The notes below the pieces were generated by a model, which saw nothing but the letters and a program-made list of their open reading frames with translations, had not been told where the DNA came from and searched no databases. Shown piece after piece: positions 25,729 to 34,477 of a DNA stretch of 47,312 bases. The translations under genes and the position numbers were made by a program. Numbering within the stretch: position 1 is the first letter of the stretch; the number at the start of each line of letters is the position of its first letter. This DNA comes from CAJGBR01 sp045637425 (lineage in GTDB: Bacteria; Bacteroidota; Bacteroidia; Bacteroidales; Rikenellaceae), in assembly GCA_045637425.1 (NCBI GenBank), contig JAZTZL010000003.1, forward strand, positions 1 to 47,312. Reading direction: 5' to 3'.

Positions 25729-26433
25729 CTAGTAGTAGGTATATTCCAGATATTCGATGGATTCAAGGCCGTTTCCATTCCAAGTTTTACGCTCGATTAC
25801 GTCGCCATAATCGTTAAGTTTTTCCTTGAAAGTCTGCACAGAGATTCTCTTACCAGATTCAATCTCGTAAGTCATCTGACGTACCTTTTTCTTTCCACTA
25901 TAGTAATATTCTGTTCGAATCTCGTCATTCATCTCTGATGACATCAGATAACCAAACTTGTCGCGTTTGTATGTAATCTTGAGACCCGACTCTTCGGTCG
26001 AGGTCTTTGAGTATTGGATATATCCATTGGCATCGTATTCATATTCATACAATATCAGACCGTGATCCTTATTGTGCGAAATTACGGCATTGATTCTCAT
26101 CAATGTATCATATCCGAATTTATGATTATAGACAATGGTATCTGAACCTGTGTAGAAAATACTCTTCGCATTATCCATAGTGTCATAGGTTACAGTCATC
26201 GAGCCACCTGCAGGGAATTCTCTCGAAACCAGACGACCCGCAGTGTCGAACTTCTCGATAAACACAACTTTCGGAGCCTCTTTCCTTCCTGCTGCCACCT
26301 TGTGAACTACCTCTTTAACAGGACCTTCGTATTGAGAAAAGAAATCAAACGGGATTGTTTTTCTCAACGCTTCAGGCTGACACGCTGCAAACATCGCAGC
26401 CACCAATACCAATAAAACCAATCTATTTTTCAT
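25729..26433 (-). CDS. Lipoprotein with YD-repeat-like strands
   Basis: A 234-aa protein with a lipoprotein signal (MKNRLVLLVLVAAMFAAC, Cys18), so it is membrane anchored. The mature part consists of repeated beta-hairpin units with the flavour of YD/RHS repeats (FDTAGRLVSREFP, YEYDANGYIQY, YKRDKFGYLMS, LNDYGDVIERKTW). Such secreted proteins are common in Bacteroidales and mostly uncharacterised. It follows the DUF721 gene by 59 bases on the same strand and may belong to the recF transcript. It is too short, and has no toxin tip, to be an RHS effector. Confidence 0.75.
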   Translation of the reverse strand: MKNRLVLLVLVAAMFAACQPEALRKTIPFDFFSQYEGPVKEVVHKVAAGRKEAPKVVFIEKFDTAGRLVSREFPAGGSMTVTYDTMDNAKSIFYTGSDTIVYNHKFGYDTLMRINAVISHNKDHGLILYEYEYDANGYIQYSKTSTEESGLKITYKRDKFGYLMSSEMNDEIRTEYYYSGKKKVRQMTYEIESGKRISVQTFKEKLNDYGDVIERKTWNGNGLESIEYLEYTYY

Positions 26434-26492
26434 TTTCCAAAATTTTTCGCAAAGGTATTAAATTTCATCGTTATAACAAAGAGTGGCCACAA

Positions 26493-26786
26493 CTAAAAAC
26501 GCACTCGTATCATATTCACAACCTTTTGCCCCACTCGGTTATTTATTTCGGCAACCAAGCTCGAACGCCGCATCATAATCTCATTACGCACCGCAGCCGA
26601 CGAACATACGACCCACAAAACTCCATCTCGCAGGTAGACATCTTTAGTTTCGGCCGCAATGCGGCCCGCGACTCGCTTCCACTCCTGTAGCGCCTTATTC
26701 TCTGCAAATCCTGTCTTCAGGCGTTCGCTACTATCAATCATTGCCGATATCAAATCACCAATGGCAATTGGGTCAGTACGTTTCAT
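26493..26786 (-). CDS. DUF721 / DciA-like protein
   Basis: A 97-aa protein of the DUF721 family, to which the DnaB-loading factor DciA belongs. I see the family pattern: an N-terminal helix region, then LQEWKRVAGRIAAETKDVYLRDGVLWVVCSSAAVRNEIMMRRSSLVAEINNRVGQKVVNMIRVRF, which is the KH-like core. It lies 6 bases downstream of recF, a neighbourhood typical of the family. It likely has a role near replication initiation with DnaB, whose gene is elsewhere in this window, but a direct DciA function is inferred. Confidence 0.88.
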   Translation of the reverse strand: MKRTDPIAIGDLISAMIDSSERLKTGFAENKALQEWKRVAGRIAAETKDVYLRDGVLWVVCSSAAVRNEIMMRRSSLVAEINNRVGQKVVNMIRVRF

Positions 26787-26792
26787 AAGCTA

Positions 26793-27890
26793 CTAAATTT
26801 GTTCGAATTCACCCCCTGACACCTGCCAGAGTCGATGCTCGAGTGTCATATTATCCAATATATTCGACAAGCGAACTTTATTGCTATCAGTTATAAATAT
26901 CTGTCCGAAACGGTTGTCCGACACTAACTTAATCAGTCGTTCGACCCGACCAGCATCGAGTTTATCAAAAATATCGTCCAGCAACAAAATAGGCTTGACT
27001 GCCGAATTGCGCGCAATGACATCATACTGAGCAAGTTTTAGCGCAATCAAAAACGACTTCTGCTCGCCCTGAGAACCAAACCTGCGCAGTTGTCTGCCAC
27101 CAAAGGTCATCGACAGGTCATCACGGTGAATTCCTACCGTAGTGTGTTGCATTACACGATCGCGCTCTCTTGATGCCTGCAACAACTCTGCCATCGTAGC
27201 CTGATTCAACTGACTGCGATAGGACAACTGCACCTCATCTCCACAATCAGCCAACTCTGAGTAATAACGCGTAACGACAGGCGCAATTGCCTCAATCACC
27301 TCCTTGCGCTGAGCATATATCGACTGCCCGACATCGGCCAACTGCATATCAATAACCTCCAGCAGTTCGCCACTCGAAAAGCTATGTTTCAGCAATCGGT
27401 TGCGGTCTGCTAGCAATTTGTTATACTTCACAACATTATGCAGATAAACACGGTCTATCTGCGATACAAGTGCATTGATATATTTTCGTCGGTCATCTCC
27501 CGAATCGTTAATCAACGAGGTATCATACGGGTGTATCAACACTACAGGTACTACTCCGATGTGGTCAGCCAACCGCTCGTACTGACGACCGTTGAACTTC
27601 ACACATTTCGACTCGCCCCGTTTGAGCGATACCGTAACCCGATTTTGAGCATCACTCTCCGCCAACGAATATGCACCGTCAATCATAAAAAATTCCTCAT
27701 CTCGACAGATACATTGCAAGTCGCTCATTCCCACCGAACTCTTACACATTGACAGCATATAAACCGAATCCAACAAATTTGTTTTGCCCGAACCATTCAG
27801 TCCGATAAAACAGTTGATTTTGGGCGAAAATTCAAACTCCGCACGGGCTATATTTTTGAAATTCAATATAGTTAACTTATCTAAAAACAT
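26793..27890 (-). CDS. recF: DNA replication and repair protein RecF
   Basis: SMC-like ATPase that helps load RecA at gaps with RecO and RecR. The 365-aa protein begins LDKLTILNFKNIARAEFEF and has Walker A GLNGSGKT at 30-37. The signature region is FGSQGEQKSFLIALKLAQY and Walker B is PILLLDDIFDKLD. I chose the ATG at 27890; a TTG four codons upstream is open but unneeded. It is first in the recF-DUF721 unit, with a well-formed promoter. dnaN is not adjacent, unlike in many bacteria. Confidence 0.97.
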   Translation of the reverse strand: MFLDKLTILNFKNIARAEFEFSPKINCFIGLNGSGKTNLLDSVYMLSMCKSSVGMSDLQCICRDEEFFMIDGAYSLAESDAQNRVTVSLKRGESKCVKFNGRQYERLADHIGVVPVVLIHPYDTSLINDSGDDRRKYINALVSQIDRVYLHNVVKYNKLLADRNRLLKHSFSSGELLEVIDMQLADVGQSIYAQRKEVIEAIAPVVTRYYSELADCGDEVQLSYRSQLNQATMAELLQASRERDRVMQHTTVGIHRDDLSMTFGGRQLRRFGSQGEQKSFLIALKLAQYDVIARNSAVKPILLLDDIFDKLDAGRVERLIKLVSDNRFGQIFITDSNKVRLSNILDNMTLEHRLWQVSGGEFEQI

Positions 27891-27943
27891 TTTACTTATC
27901 AACTTTGATATTCTCTCAACGCCACGAAATTAACTATTTTTTT

Positions 27944-27976
27944 CAAAAATATCTACTTTGTTGTATAATCTTCAAA
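27944..27976 (-). promoter_or_regulatory. Complete promoter for recF
   Basis: On the minus strand, TTTG (27976-27973), a 21-base gap, then TATTTTTG (27951-27944). Transcription should start near 27940, 50 bases before the recF ATG. It overlaps the opposite promoter of the TPR gene. Confidence 0.65.
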
Positions 27977-27986
27977 CAAAAAGTTT

Positions 27987-27994
27987 TATCTTTG
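27987..27994 (+). promoter_or_regulatory. Predicted -7 box for the TPR membrane protein gene
   Basis: TATCTTTG matches TAnnTTTG; TTG at 27961-27963 is a possible -33 element with a 23-base gap. It lies 45 bases before the ATG at 28039. Confidence 0.6.
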
Positions 27995-28038
27995 TACCTT
28001 AAAAGTATTCAGTGATAATTCGAAAAACAAAAATAATT

Positions 28039-28734
28039 ATGGAACAAAACAAAAAACAAACAAACGAGGAACCGCAGGAAGTCATTGGTAATGCACTTAG
28101 TTCTGCTGAAATTTTCCTCAGAGATCACAGCAAAATTTTCTTTGGAATCATTGGTGCTGCAGTTATTATCGTTGCAGGTATCTTCTGCTACAAGAATTTC
28201 GTAGTTCAACCGAAACAAGAAGAGGCATCTGCTCAAATGTACGTTGCTGAACAACTCTTCGCAGTAGAAAAGTTCGAAGAAGCTCTCAACGGCGATGGCA
28301 ATAACCTCGGATTTTTGGACGTAATCAAAAAATATGGTTCTACACCTCAAGGAAACTTGGCTAACCGCTATGCAGGTATCTGCTATATGAAGCTGGGTCA
28401 ATGGAATGAAGCTATCAAATTCCTGAACCAATACAAGTTCAAAAAGGGTGTACCCAATGAAGTTCTCAACGCTATGAACTACGGTCTGTTGGGCGATTGC
28501 TATGTACAACTCAATGACTACAAGAACGCTAAAAACTTCTACACTCAAGCGGTGAACTACAGCAACAATATGCTGACTACTCCGATGTACCTCAAAAAAC
28601 TCGGTATGATTCTTGAACAACTCAACGAAAATACCGCAGCGCTCGAAGTGTACAAACGTATCAAATATGAATTTATGAACTCTATCGAAGCTCGCGATGT
28701 AAACAAATACATCGGTCGCCTCGAACAAAAATAG
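28039..28734 (+). CDS. Membrane-anchored TPR protein (YfgM-like)
   Basis: A 231-aa protein with a charged N terminus, one membrane helix (about residues 34-53, FFGIIGAAVIIVAGIFCYK) and a C-terminal domain of tetratricopeptide-like helix pairs (LANRYAGICYMKLGQWNEAIKFL, NYGLLGDCYVQLNDYKNAKNFY, KLGMILEQLNENTAALEVY). The layout resembles YfgM, an ancillary chaperone near the Sec translocon, with the TPR part in the periplasm. A GTG further upstream is open, but the ATG at 28039 matches the domain start. A terminator-like hairpin follows before ribH. Confidence 0.85.
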   Translation: MEQNKKQTNEEPQEVIGNALSSAEIFLRDHSKIFFGIIGAAVIIVAGIFCYKNFVVQPKQEEASAQMYVAEQLFAVEKFEEALNGDGNNLGFLDVIKKYGSTPQGNLANRYAGICYMKLGQWNEAIKFLNQYKFKKGVPNEVLNAMNYGLLGDCYVQLNDYKNAKNFYTQAVNYSNNMLTTPMYLKKLGMILEQLNENTAALEVYKRIKYEFMNSIEARDVNKYIGRLEQK

Positions 28735-28757
28735 AGTTTGTTCTGCAAGATATTTTC

Positions 28758-28787
28758 GGGAGGATACTTTAGTATTCTCCCTTTTTT
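28758..28787 (+). terminator. Terminator or attenuator between the TPR gene and ribH
   Basis: GGGAGGATAC (28758-28767) pairs with GTATTCTCCC (28772-28781) with one G-T pair, followed by six T. It sits only 22 bases before the ribH ATG, and no separate promoter is obvious for ribH. Confidence 0.8.
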
Positions 28788-28808
28788 AAAACTTAAAGTC
28801 AAATTGTT

Positions 28809-29342
28809 ATGATTGATGAAAAGAAGAATCTCTCTGCCGTAGAGGTAGAAATTCCCTCGGCAAAGGATATGAAAATCGGCATCGCAGTTGCTCATTGGAA
28901 CAACCAAATTACTGATAAACTGCTCGAAGGTGCTGTCAATACACTGAAAAAATATGGTTGCCCAAGCGAAAATATCATCGTTAAACGCGTACCGGGGACT
29001 TTCGAATTGACACTTTGCGCACAATTGTTCGCAGAAAATACCGACGTTGATGCCGTAATCGCACTCGGTTGTGTGATTCAGGGCGATACTCGCCACTTCG
29101 ATTTTATCTGCCAAAGCGTAACCGAAGGATTGACTCAACTGACTATTACTTGGGATATGCCGATGATTTTCGGAGTACTGACAACCAACACAATGGAACA
29201 GGCTCTCGACCGTTGTGGCGGCAGACTCGGCAATAAAGGCGACGAGGCTGCAATCACTGCAATACAAATGGTAGCGTTACAAAAGGAGATGCGCGGAAAT
29301 GCAGGTGGATTTATGGTCGATACAGATGAAGGCTTGAACTAG
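28809..29342 (+). CDS. ribH: 6,7-dimethyl-8-ribityllumazine synthase
   Basis: RibH condenses 5-amino-6-ribitylaminouracil with dihydroxybutanone phosphate in the penultimate step of riboflavin synthesis, usually as a pentamer or 60-mer. The 177-aa protein shows all family blocks: IGIAVAHWNNQITDKLLEGA (start of the fold), VPGTFELTLCAQ, VIALGCVIQGDTRHFDFICQSVTEGL with the catalytic His, and GVLTTNTMEQALDR. The other riboflavin genes are not in the window. The last codon overlaps the stop of the convergent birA gene in a shared CTAG. Confidence 0.97.
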   Translation: MIDEKKNLSAVEVEIPSAKDMKIGIAVAHWNNQITDKLLEGAVNTLKKYGCPSENIIVKRVPGTFELTLCAQLFAENTDVDAVIALGCVIQGDTRHFDFICQSVTEGLTQLTITWDMPMIFGVLTTNTMEQALDRCGGRLGNKGDEAAITAIQMVALQKEMRGNAGGFMVDTDEGLN

Positions 29343-30106
29343 CCGATGATATATTCAATCTCTTTGAAGGCCAGCGAGTAGTGATTCTGCTCGCTGTCTT
29401 TTATTTGCAACCGCCCGCAAGTATCGACACCAACTATTTCGGCACTGAGCAGTCTCCCATCTGCCAATCGGAACGGATAGCACGAACCATCTTTGCGATA
29501 CAACTCGGCAGTGTATGGCTCATCAAAATTGAAACCGCTGAGCAACGAATCATAATACTCGAAAAACCTCGTTATGAAATATTGCAACAGAATATTTCGG
29601 TCGATATTTTGATTGCAGCCACAGACTAGTTTCACCGATGTTGGATTGGGCAACGACGGGTCGAACACGCACTGATTAACATTGATACCCACACCAATAA
29701 TCGACCTCGAAAGATACCGTCCAGACAGGTCGTGTTCAATCAATATTCCGCAGATTTTCTTATCACCGACATAGATATCATTCGGCCACTTAATCTGAGC
29801 CTTAATACCAAGCAATGCGAGCGCATCACAAACGGCCATTGCCGTAATTTCAGAAATTTGAAACTGCTTTTCAGCCAATAACGTATTCGGGAAAACAGAG
29901 AGCGTAAACATCAGATTCTCACCCTCAGCACTATGCCAATGGTTACCCCTCTGACCACGCCCGTTGGTTTGATAATCTGCAATCCAAAGCGTCTCTCTGC
30001 AGTCAGTCGACTCGCGTGCAAGTTTATTGGTAGACTCCGTGCGAGCATACCACTTGACCGTCAATCTATCACAATCTATATCAAATCCATTAGAAGTCAT
30101 CTTCAT
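29339..30106 (-). CDS. birA: Biotin--[acetyl-CoA-carboxylase] ligase
   Basis: BirA attaches biotin to carboxylase carrier domains through biotinyl-AMP. The 255-aa protein has only the catalytic and C-terminal domains: TESTNKLARE, the biotinyl-AMP loop GRGQRGNHWHS, IKWPNDIYVGDKKICGILIEH and GVGINVNQ. The N-terminal repressor HTH of the E. coli protein is missing, so it should not regulate transcription. The start lies inside the end of the symporter gene (ATG at 30106, or 30100), overlapping it by 17 bases, which suggests translational coupling. Confidence 0.95.
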   Translation of the reverse strand: MKMTSNGFDIDCDRLTVKWYARTESTNKLARESTDCRETLWIADYQTNGRGQRGNHWHSAEGENLMFTLSVFPNTLLAEKQFQISEITAMAVCDALALLGIKAQIKWPNDIYVGDKKICGILIEHDLSGRYLSRSIIGVGINVNQCVFDPSLPNPTSVKLVCGCNQNIDRNILLQYFITRFFEYYDSLLSGFNFDEPYTAELYRKDGSCYPFRLADGRLLSAEIVGVDTCGRLQIKDSEQNHYSLAFKEIEYIIG

Positions 30107-31805
30107 CGGGTTGAGTGTGCAACTCAACATTGAACGAGTGTTCAGATACCTTAACAACCAAGTCTGCAAAACGTTCTGCCTCAGAAATGATGCTACCGAA
30201 TGCCACTACGGCATTATGTTGCAACTCGATTTTATCTATATTAAAGAGGTATTTTGCTCGGTAATCGTTTCTGAGTGTGTCGATTTCCTGTTCCAACTCA
30301 TATACGACCTTCATCGTTTGAGCAACATCTCCCGATGGACTTTCGACATTCTTGTTCATTATACCGAGAGCCTGGTCAACCAAATCGAACATTCGATTTA
30401 CATTCTTACAAAGTTCCTCGGGCAGTTCAATTCCGTGATCGCGATTTTTCTTAAGACATCGCGCCAATCGGTAGCTCGAGTCTGCCATAGACTCAATATC
30501 CGAAATCACCTTCTGCATTGTCTGAATCGACTTGAACGCATCGCCCGAAGATTCAGCATAGGTCTTGGTCAGATAGTTATACATCTCAACCTCAACATTA
30601 TCGCTTATATTTTCGTAAGTATGAATACGCTCGTATATTTTTGCAAATTCGTCTTTATCCTTCTCGCCAAACAGACTGCGAACAAAACCGAACATCTGCG
30701 TAGCACTATGAGCATAGGCTACCAATTCTTTACGCACCTGAACAATAGAGAGTTGCGATGCAGTAACGATACCTCGGTCGAGTTTCTTCAAGCTCGAAAC
30801 AGGTTCCTCCTTCTGCGGCACCAATCTCTTTACACAACGTCCGAGGAAGGCTGTAAACCAAACCAACGCCAATGTATTAGTAATGTTGAACATCGAGTGG
30901 AACAACGACAGCGCAATCGGACGCGATTCGGCATACTCAATCGGGTTGAGCCCACCACCCCACTCAACTATCGAAATAATCATTCGCTCGAATCCTCTGA
31001 AGATGAACAACATCCAGATAACCCCAAACACATTGAACAGCAAGTGAGCCATAGCTGCACGTTTGGCATCGGTATTTGCGACGATTGCGGCAAGGTTGGC
31101 CGTAATCGTAGTACCGATGTTTTCGCCCAAGACCATCGCCAATGCGCAATCGAACGGAATCCAGCCATTGTTACACATAATGATTGTGATTGCCATCGTA
31201 GCACTCGACGCCTGAATAACAACCGTCAGCAACGTACCAATCAACACAAATATGATTATCGACAGGTAACCCAAATCGCTGAAACTTGAGAGGAATTCAA
31301 GCCACGACGGGTCGCTCTGCAGACCACTCATTGCCTTTTTCATCAGGTCCAGACCCAAGAACAGCATCGAAAAACCGACTACCATCTCGCCCACGGACTT
31401 CAGTCTCGGATTCTTCGTAAACATCAGCGGGAATCCCAATCCAATCAGAGGAATTGCCAACGCCCCCAAATCGACTTTGAACCCAAAAAGACTTATCAAC
31501 CAAACAGTTGCAGTCGTTCCGATATTGGCTCCCATAATCATACCAATAGCCTGCGTCAGGTTTATCAACCCCGCATTAACGAAACTAACTACCATTACCG
31601 TGGTTGCACTCGAAGACTGAACGATGACTGTAATCAGGAGTCCGACCAAAACACGCTTAAATACGTTTGAGGTCATTGCAGCCAAGATGCTGCGCAATTT
31701 ATCACCGGCAAGTTTCTGAAGCGAGTCGCTCATTGTTTTCATTCCGTAGAGGAACATTCCGAGCGCCCCGAACATTGTCAGAATCTGAAACAACTGACTA
31801 TTCAT
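30090..31805 (-). CDS. Na/phosphate cotransporter with PhoU-like domain
   Basis: A 571-aa member of the Na/Pi cotransporter (NptA/YjbB) family. The inner-membrane part (residues 1 to about 330) has two inverted repeats, each with the diagnostic Gln-Ser/Ala-Ser-Ser-Ala motif (QSSSATTVMVVSF and QASSATMAITII), near MGANIGTT and LGENIGTT. The cytoplasmic C-terminal part (about 350-560) is a PhoU-like bundle of long helices, probably controlling transport. It is first of a two-gene unit with birA. A TAATTTTG -7 box precedes it. Confidence 0.92.
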   Translation of the reverse strand: MNSQLFQILTMFGALGMFLYGMKTMSDSLQKLAGDKLRSILAAMTSNVFKRVLVGLLITVIVQSSSATTVMVVSFVNAGLINLTQAIGMIMGANIGTTATVWLISLFGFKVDLGALAIPLIGLGFPLMFTKNPRLKSVGEMVVGFSMLFLGLDLMKKAMSGLQSDPSWLEFLSSFSDLGYLSIIIFVLIGTLLTVVIQASSATMAITIIMCNNGWIPFDCALAMVLGENIGTTITANLAAIVANTDAKRAAMAHLLFNVFGVIWMLFIFRGFERMIISIVEWGGGLNPIEYAESRPIALSLFHSMFNITNTLALVWFTAFLGRCVKRLVPQKEEPVSSLKKLDRGIVTASQLSIVQVRKELVAYAHSATQMFGFVRSLFGEKDKDEFAKIYERIHTYENISDNVEVEMYNYLTKTYAESSGDAFKSIQTMQKVISDIESMADSSYRLARCLKKNRDHGIELPEELCKNVNRMFDLVDQALGIMNKNVESPSGDVAQTMKVVYELEQEIDTLRNDYRAKYLFNIDKIELQHNAVVAFGSIISEAERFADLVVKVSEHSFNVELHTQPDEDDF

Positions 31806-31870
31806 AAAGACATTCTTTTTCTAATACACCCAATGTGCATTTAACCTTTTTCCCACTATAATTATCGCCG

Positions 31871-31878
31871 CAAAATTA
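31871..31878 (-). promoter_or_regulatory. Predicted -7 box for the Na/phosphate symporter gene
   Basis: CAAAATTA reads TAATTTTG on the minus strand, 66 bases before the start. Confidence 0.5.
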
Positions 31879-31943
31879 GTCATTATAAAAACAATACGCA
31901 ACACATATCTCGCAAAAATGAACATTATGTATTCACTTTTGCG

Positions 31944-32633
31944 CTACAAGACCGATTGTAAAAAGCGTCTGAAATTCTTATAATTCCCGAAACACACCAA
32001 TTTATCCTCTGTTGTCAGTTCGAAATCCTCACCAGGAACATTTGCCACGGCATCATCATAGAGTGATATTCCAAGAAAACTGACACTCTTTTTTGCCCGG
32101 CAGACACACAGCAATCGGATATCGAAATCTTCAGCCAATTTCAACTGACTCACGCGGCTACCCACAAGCGATTCGGGAACCTGCAACTTCTGAACATAAT
32201 ATTCCGAATCAATCTCAAACGATTCGAGTCCCACGCCCGAATCAAGCGAATGAACCAATACCCGAGCAGATGCCTCTTCTGGGTTCAATATACGGTCGAT
32301 AGAGAGTGCTCGCAGAACTTCAGCGTGAATATTGTCTATCGCACGAGCATATATATGCTTGATTCCCATCTGTTTGAGCATTGCCACGACCTTTATCGAA
32401 TCGCCAAAATTCTCGCCAATTGTAACTATCACAATATCCGATTCAACCAGCGGCAGGTGGCTCAACGTCAAACTATCGGCTGCGTCGAGACGGTAGGCTA
32501 CCGTAATCTTATCCTTTACGGCATCAACCTTTGCCATCTCGATATCGGCTCCGACAACCTCGTGCCCCAGCGCAGTGAGTTCTTCGGCCAATACTCGCCC
32601 AAAATTACCAAGGCCTATAATCGTAAACTTCAT
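31944..32633 (-). CDS. trkA: TrkA-type potassium uptake regulator
   Basis: A 229-aa cytoplasmic RCK protein: N-terminal nucleotide-binding Rossmann fold with GLGNFGRVLAEEL (residues 6-18) and acidic D-I-E at the end of strand 2, then a C-terminal RCK_C domain (about 140-220). With one RCK unit it resembles KtrA, which gates its membrane partner in response to nucleotides. That partner (TrkH type) is encoded 12 bases upstream on the same strand, so the two form a two-component K+ uptake system. Confidence 0.93.
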   Translation of the reverse strand: MKFTIIGLGNFGRVLAEELTALGHEVVGADIEMAKVDAVKDKITVAYRLDAADSLTLSHLPLVESDIVIVTIGENFGDSIKVVAMLKQMGIKHIYARAIDNIHAEVLRALSIDRILNPEEASARVLVHSLDSGVGLESFEIDSEYYVQKLQVPESLVGSRVSQLKLAEDFDIRLLCVCRAKKSVSFLGISLYDDAVANVPGEDFELTTEDKLVCFGNYKNFRRFLQSVL

Positions 32634-32645
32634 ATCACCAACTTT

Positions 32646-34466
32646 TTATGTTATTATCACATCATCTTTCGGGAAGTCAAAATCCAACTCTTCATTGCGT
32701 TTCACTACGCCTAACATCAGGGTAATCAATCCGATGCGCCCGACAAACATCAATACGATAACGACGATTCGAGCAGCCATTCCGAGTTGATCGGTTACTC
32801 CAAAACCGAGCCCGACGGTGGTCAATGCAGCCATCGCCTCAAAAAACAACTCCTTGAGTTCCATCTGAGGTTCAAGTATTGTCAGCACAAAAACGGCTAC
32901 ACCCAAAACCAATATTGACATCAATATCGTAGCATTGGCTCGATTGACCGACGCCTGATTGATTTCGCGACCAAAAATTTCCACCTTGCGACGCTCCTTG
33001 ATTACCGACCAGAGGTTTATAGCGGCTACGGCTATGGTATTCACCTTTATACCGCCGGCTGTTGACTGACTGGCTCCGCCAATCCACATCAGAAACGTTA
33101 CCAACACCAGCGACGGCATACACAACTCGCTGATATCGGCAACACCAAAACCAGAAGTTCTGGGATTGACCGACATAAAAAAGCTCATTACCAAACGATC
33201 GATCGTAGTCCCCTGAAGGTTATCCCATTCGAAAACAGCAAATCCTGCCGTACCAAGCAGCAACAACAACGCTGTAGTGCGCAAAACTATTTTACTATTC
33301 AGATTCCAAAGGTGCGGACTGCGTCGCATTTCGTGGTTGCCATTGAGCACCTTTTTGACTATATTTTTCAGATAAAATCCTACAACCCGCAGGAAATTTT
33401 CGAGTATCGGGAAACCTATACCTCCCAAGATTATTAACACTGAAACGGTGAGCAGCAGCGAGTTGCTATCCAATAACAAAGGCGATGCCACAAGCGGAGT
33501 CTCAATCACAAAACCCGCATTGCAAAACGCTGAAATGCTATGGAACAGAGCATAACCCAACTCTTGATGCAACTCTAATCCCACCTGTCCGTGAATATGC
33601 AACCATATGAAAATAAATCCCAATATCTCGATAATTGCCGTGAATCCCATAATCCGCCACAGGGTACCGAACAGCGATCCAAACTGCTTCGAACCGAATA
33701 TATCACTGAGCATCATCTGATTATATATCGAGCGATTGCCCATAAAAAACGTAGCAAAGAAACTCGTCAGTGTCATCAAACCAAGCCCACCGATTTGAAC
33801 CAGCAGACAGATTACCGACAACCCCAGCGGTGTGAATGTTTCGGTCAAATTTAGCGGTGTGAGTCCCGTAACGCAGACTGCACTCGTAGAGATAAACAGC
33901 GCATCGGTCAACCCAATGCTGCCATAAGTGGAATTCGGTAGAAGCAACATACCTGCCCCTATCAAAATCACCATCAAAAAACTGATTACAAATATCTTAG
34001 ATGGATTAGTCTCGTGTTTCATTATCCCCACAAACACATCTGACAGTTCTAGAATCGAAATCAGAACCAAAACTACAGCCTGATAATAATCGTGTTTGAG
34101 CAGCGCCCAAACAGACTCCCAAAACGGAGTCCCAGCCGTAGCAAATATATCTGGCAGCAACATCAGATACAACATTGCATAGACCACCGATGCACGCCAA
34201 CTCAACTGCTTACGATTCAACCTCCTAACTGCAAGATATTCCGAAAGGTATTTGGCCGCACAAAACAGCATAAACAGATAGATTATCCTATCCAGCAACC
34301 AATGTATCGAGCCCTGCGTCTGAACTTCGACGTCAAATCCGATAAGATATACCAACAACAATAGCGTAACGATGCTGAGCGTAACGATACCAGCAACCGC
34401 AATCCGCTTTGTCAAATCAAGATACGGAGTCCAATATTTTTTAATGTATTTAAAAAATTTAGACAT
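32646..34466 (-). CDS. trkH: TrkH/KtrB-type potassium transporter subunit
   Basis: A 606-aa membrane protein with the four pore repeats of the Trk/Ktr/HKT superfamily. Filter-like segments are seen at STSAVCVTGLTPLN, FHSISAFCNAGFVI, SVNPRTSGFGVADI and AALTTVGLGFGVT. The first 150 residues add extra hydrophobic helices not needed for the core and seen in Bacteroidota homologues. It carries K+ across the inner membrane with the RCK regulator encoded just downstream. The gene follows thiL by 11 bases. Confidence 0.94.
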   Translation of the reverse strand: MSKFFKYIKKYWTPYLDLTKRIAVAGIVTLSIVTLLLLVYLIGFDVEVQTQGSIHWLLDRIIYLFMLFCAAKYLSEYLAVRRLNRKQLSWRASVVYAMLYLMLLPDIFATAGTPFWESVWALLKHDYYQAVVLVLISILELSDVFVGIMKHETNPSKIFVISFLMVILIGAGMLLLPNSTYGSIGLTDALFISTSAVCVTGLTPLNLTETFTPLGLSVICLLVQIGGLGLMTLTSFFATFFMGNRSIYNQMMLSDIFGSKQFGSLFGTLWRIMGFTAIIEILGFIFIWLHIHGQVGLELHQELGYALFHSISAFCNAGFVIETPLVASPLLLDSNSLLLTVSVLIILGGIGFPILENFLRVVGFYLKNIVKKVLNGNHEMRRSPHLWNLNSKIVLRTTALLLLLGTAGFAVFEWDNLQGTTIDRLVMSFFMSVNPRTSGFGVADISELCMPSLVLVTFLMWIGGASQSTAGGIKVNTIAVAAINLWSVIKERRKVEIFGREINQASVNRANATILMSILVLGVAVFVLTILEPQMELKELFFEAMAALTTVGLGFGVTDQLGMAARIVVIVLMFVGRIGLITLMLGVVKRNEELDFDFPKDDVIIT

Positions 34467-34477
34467 TTATAGAAAAA

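Noticed and set aside
25729..26433. Possible RHS/YD toxin
   Set aside because: It is only 234 aa with a lipoprotein signal and a few hairpin repeats; there is no RHS core, toxin tip or immunity gene.
28009..28728. 239-codon minus-strand frame opposite the TPR gene
   Set aside because: The plus strand has a membrane helix, TPR pattern and promoter; the opposite frame is rich in Phe, Val and His with no motif.
28788..28808. FMN riboswitch before ribH
   Set aside because: The gap is far too short and has no conserved RFN-type sequence.
30027..31289. 420-codon open frame on the plus strand opposite the Na/phosphate symporter
   Set aside because: It is antisense to a gene with clear QSSSA motifs, and its composition (many His, Arg and Asn in runs) and lack of any fold pattern mark it as a shadow.
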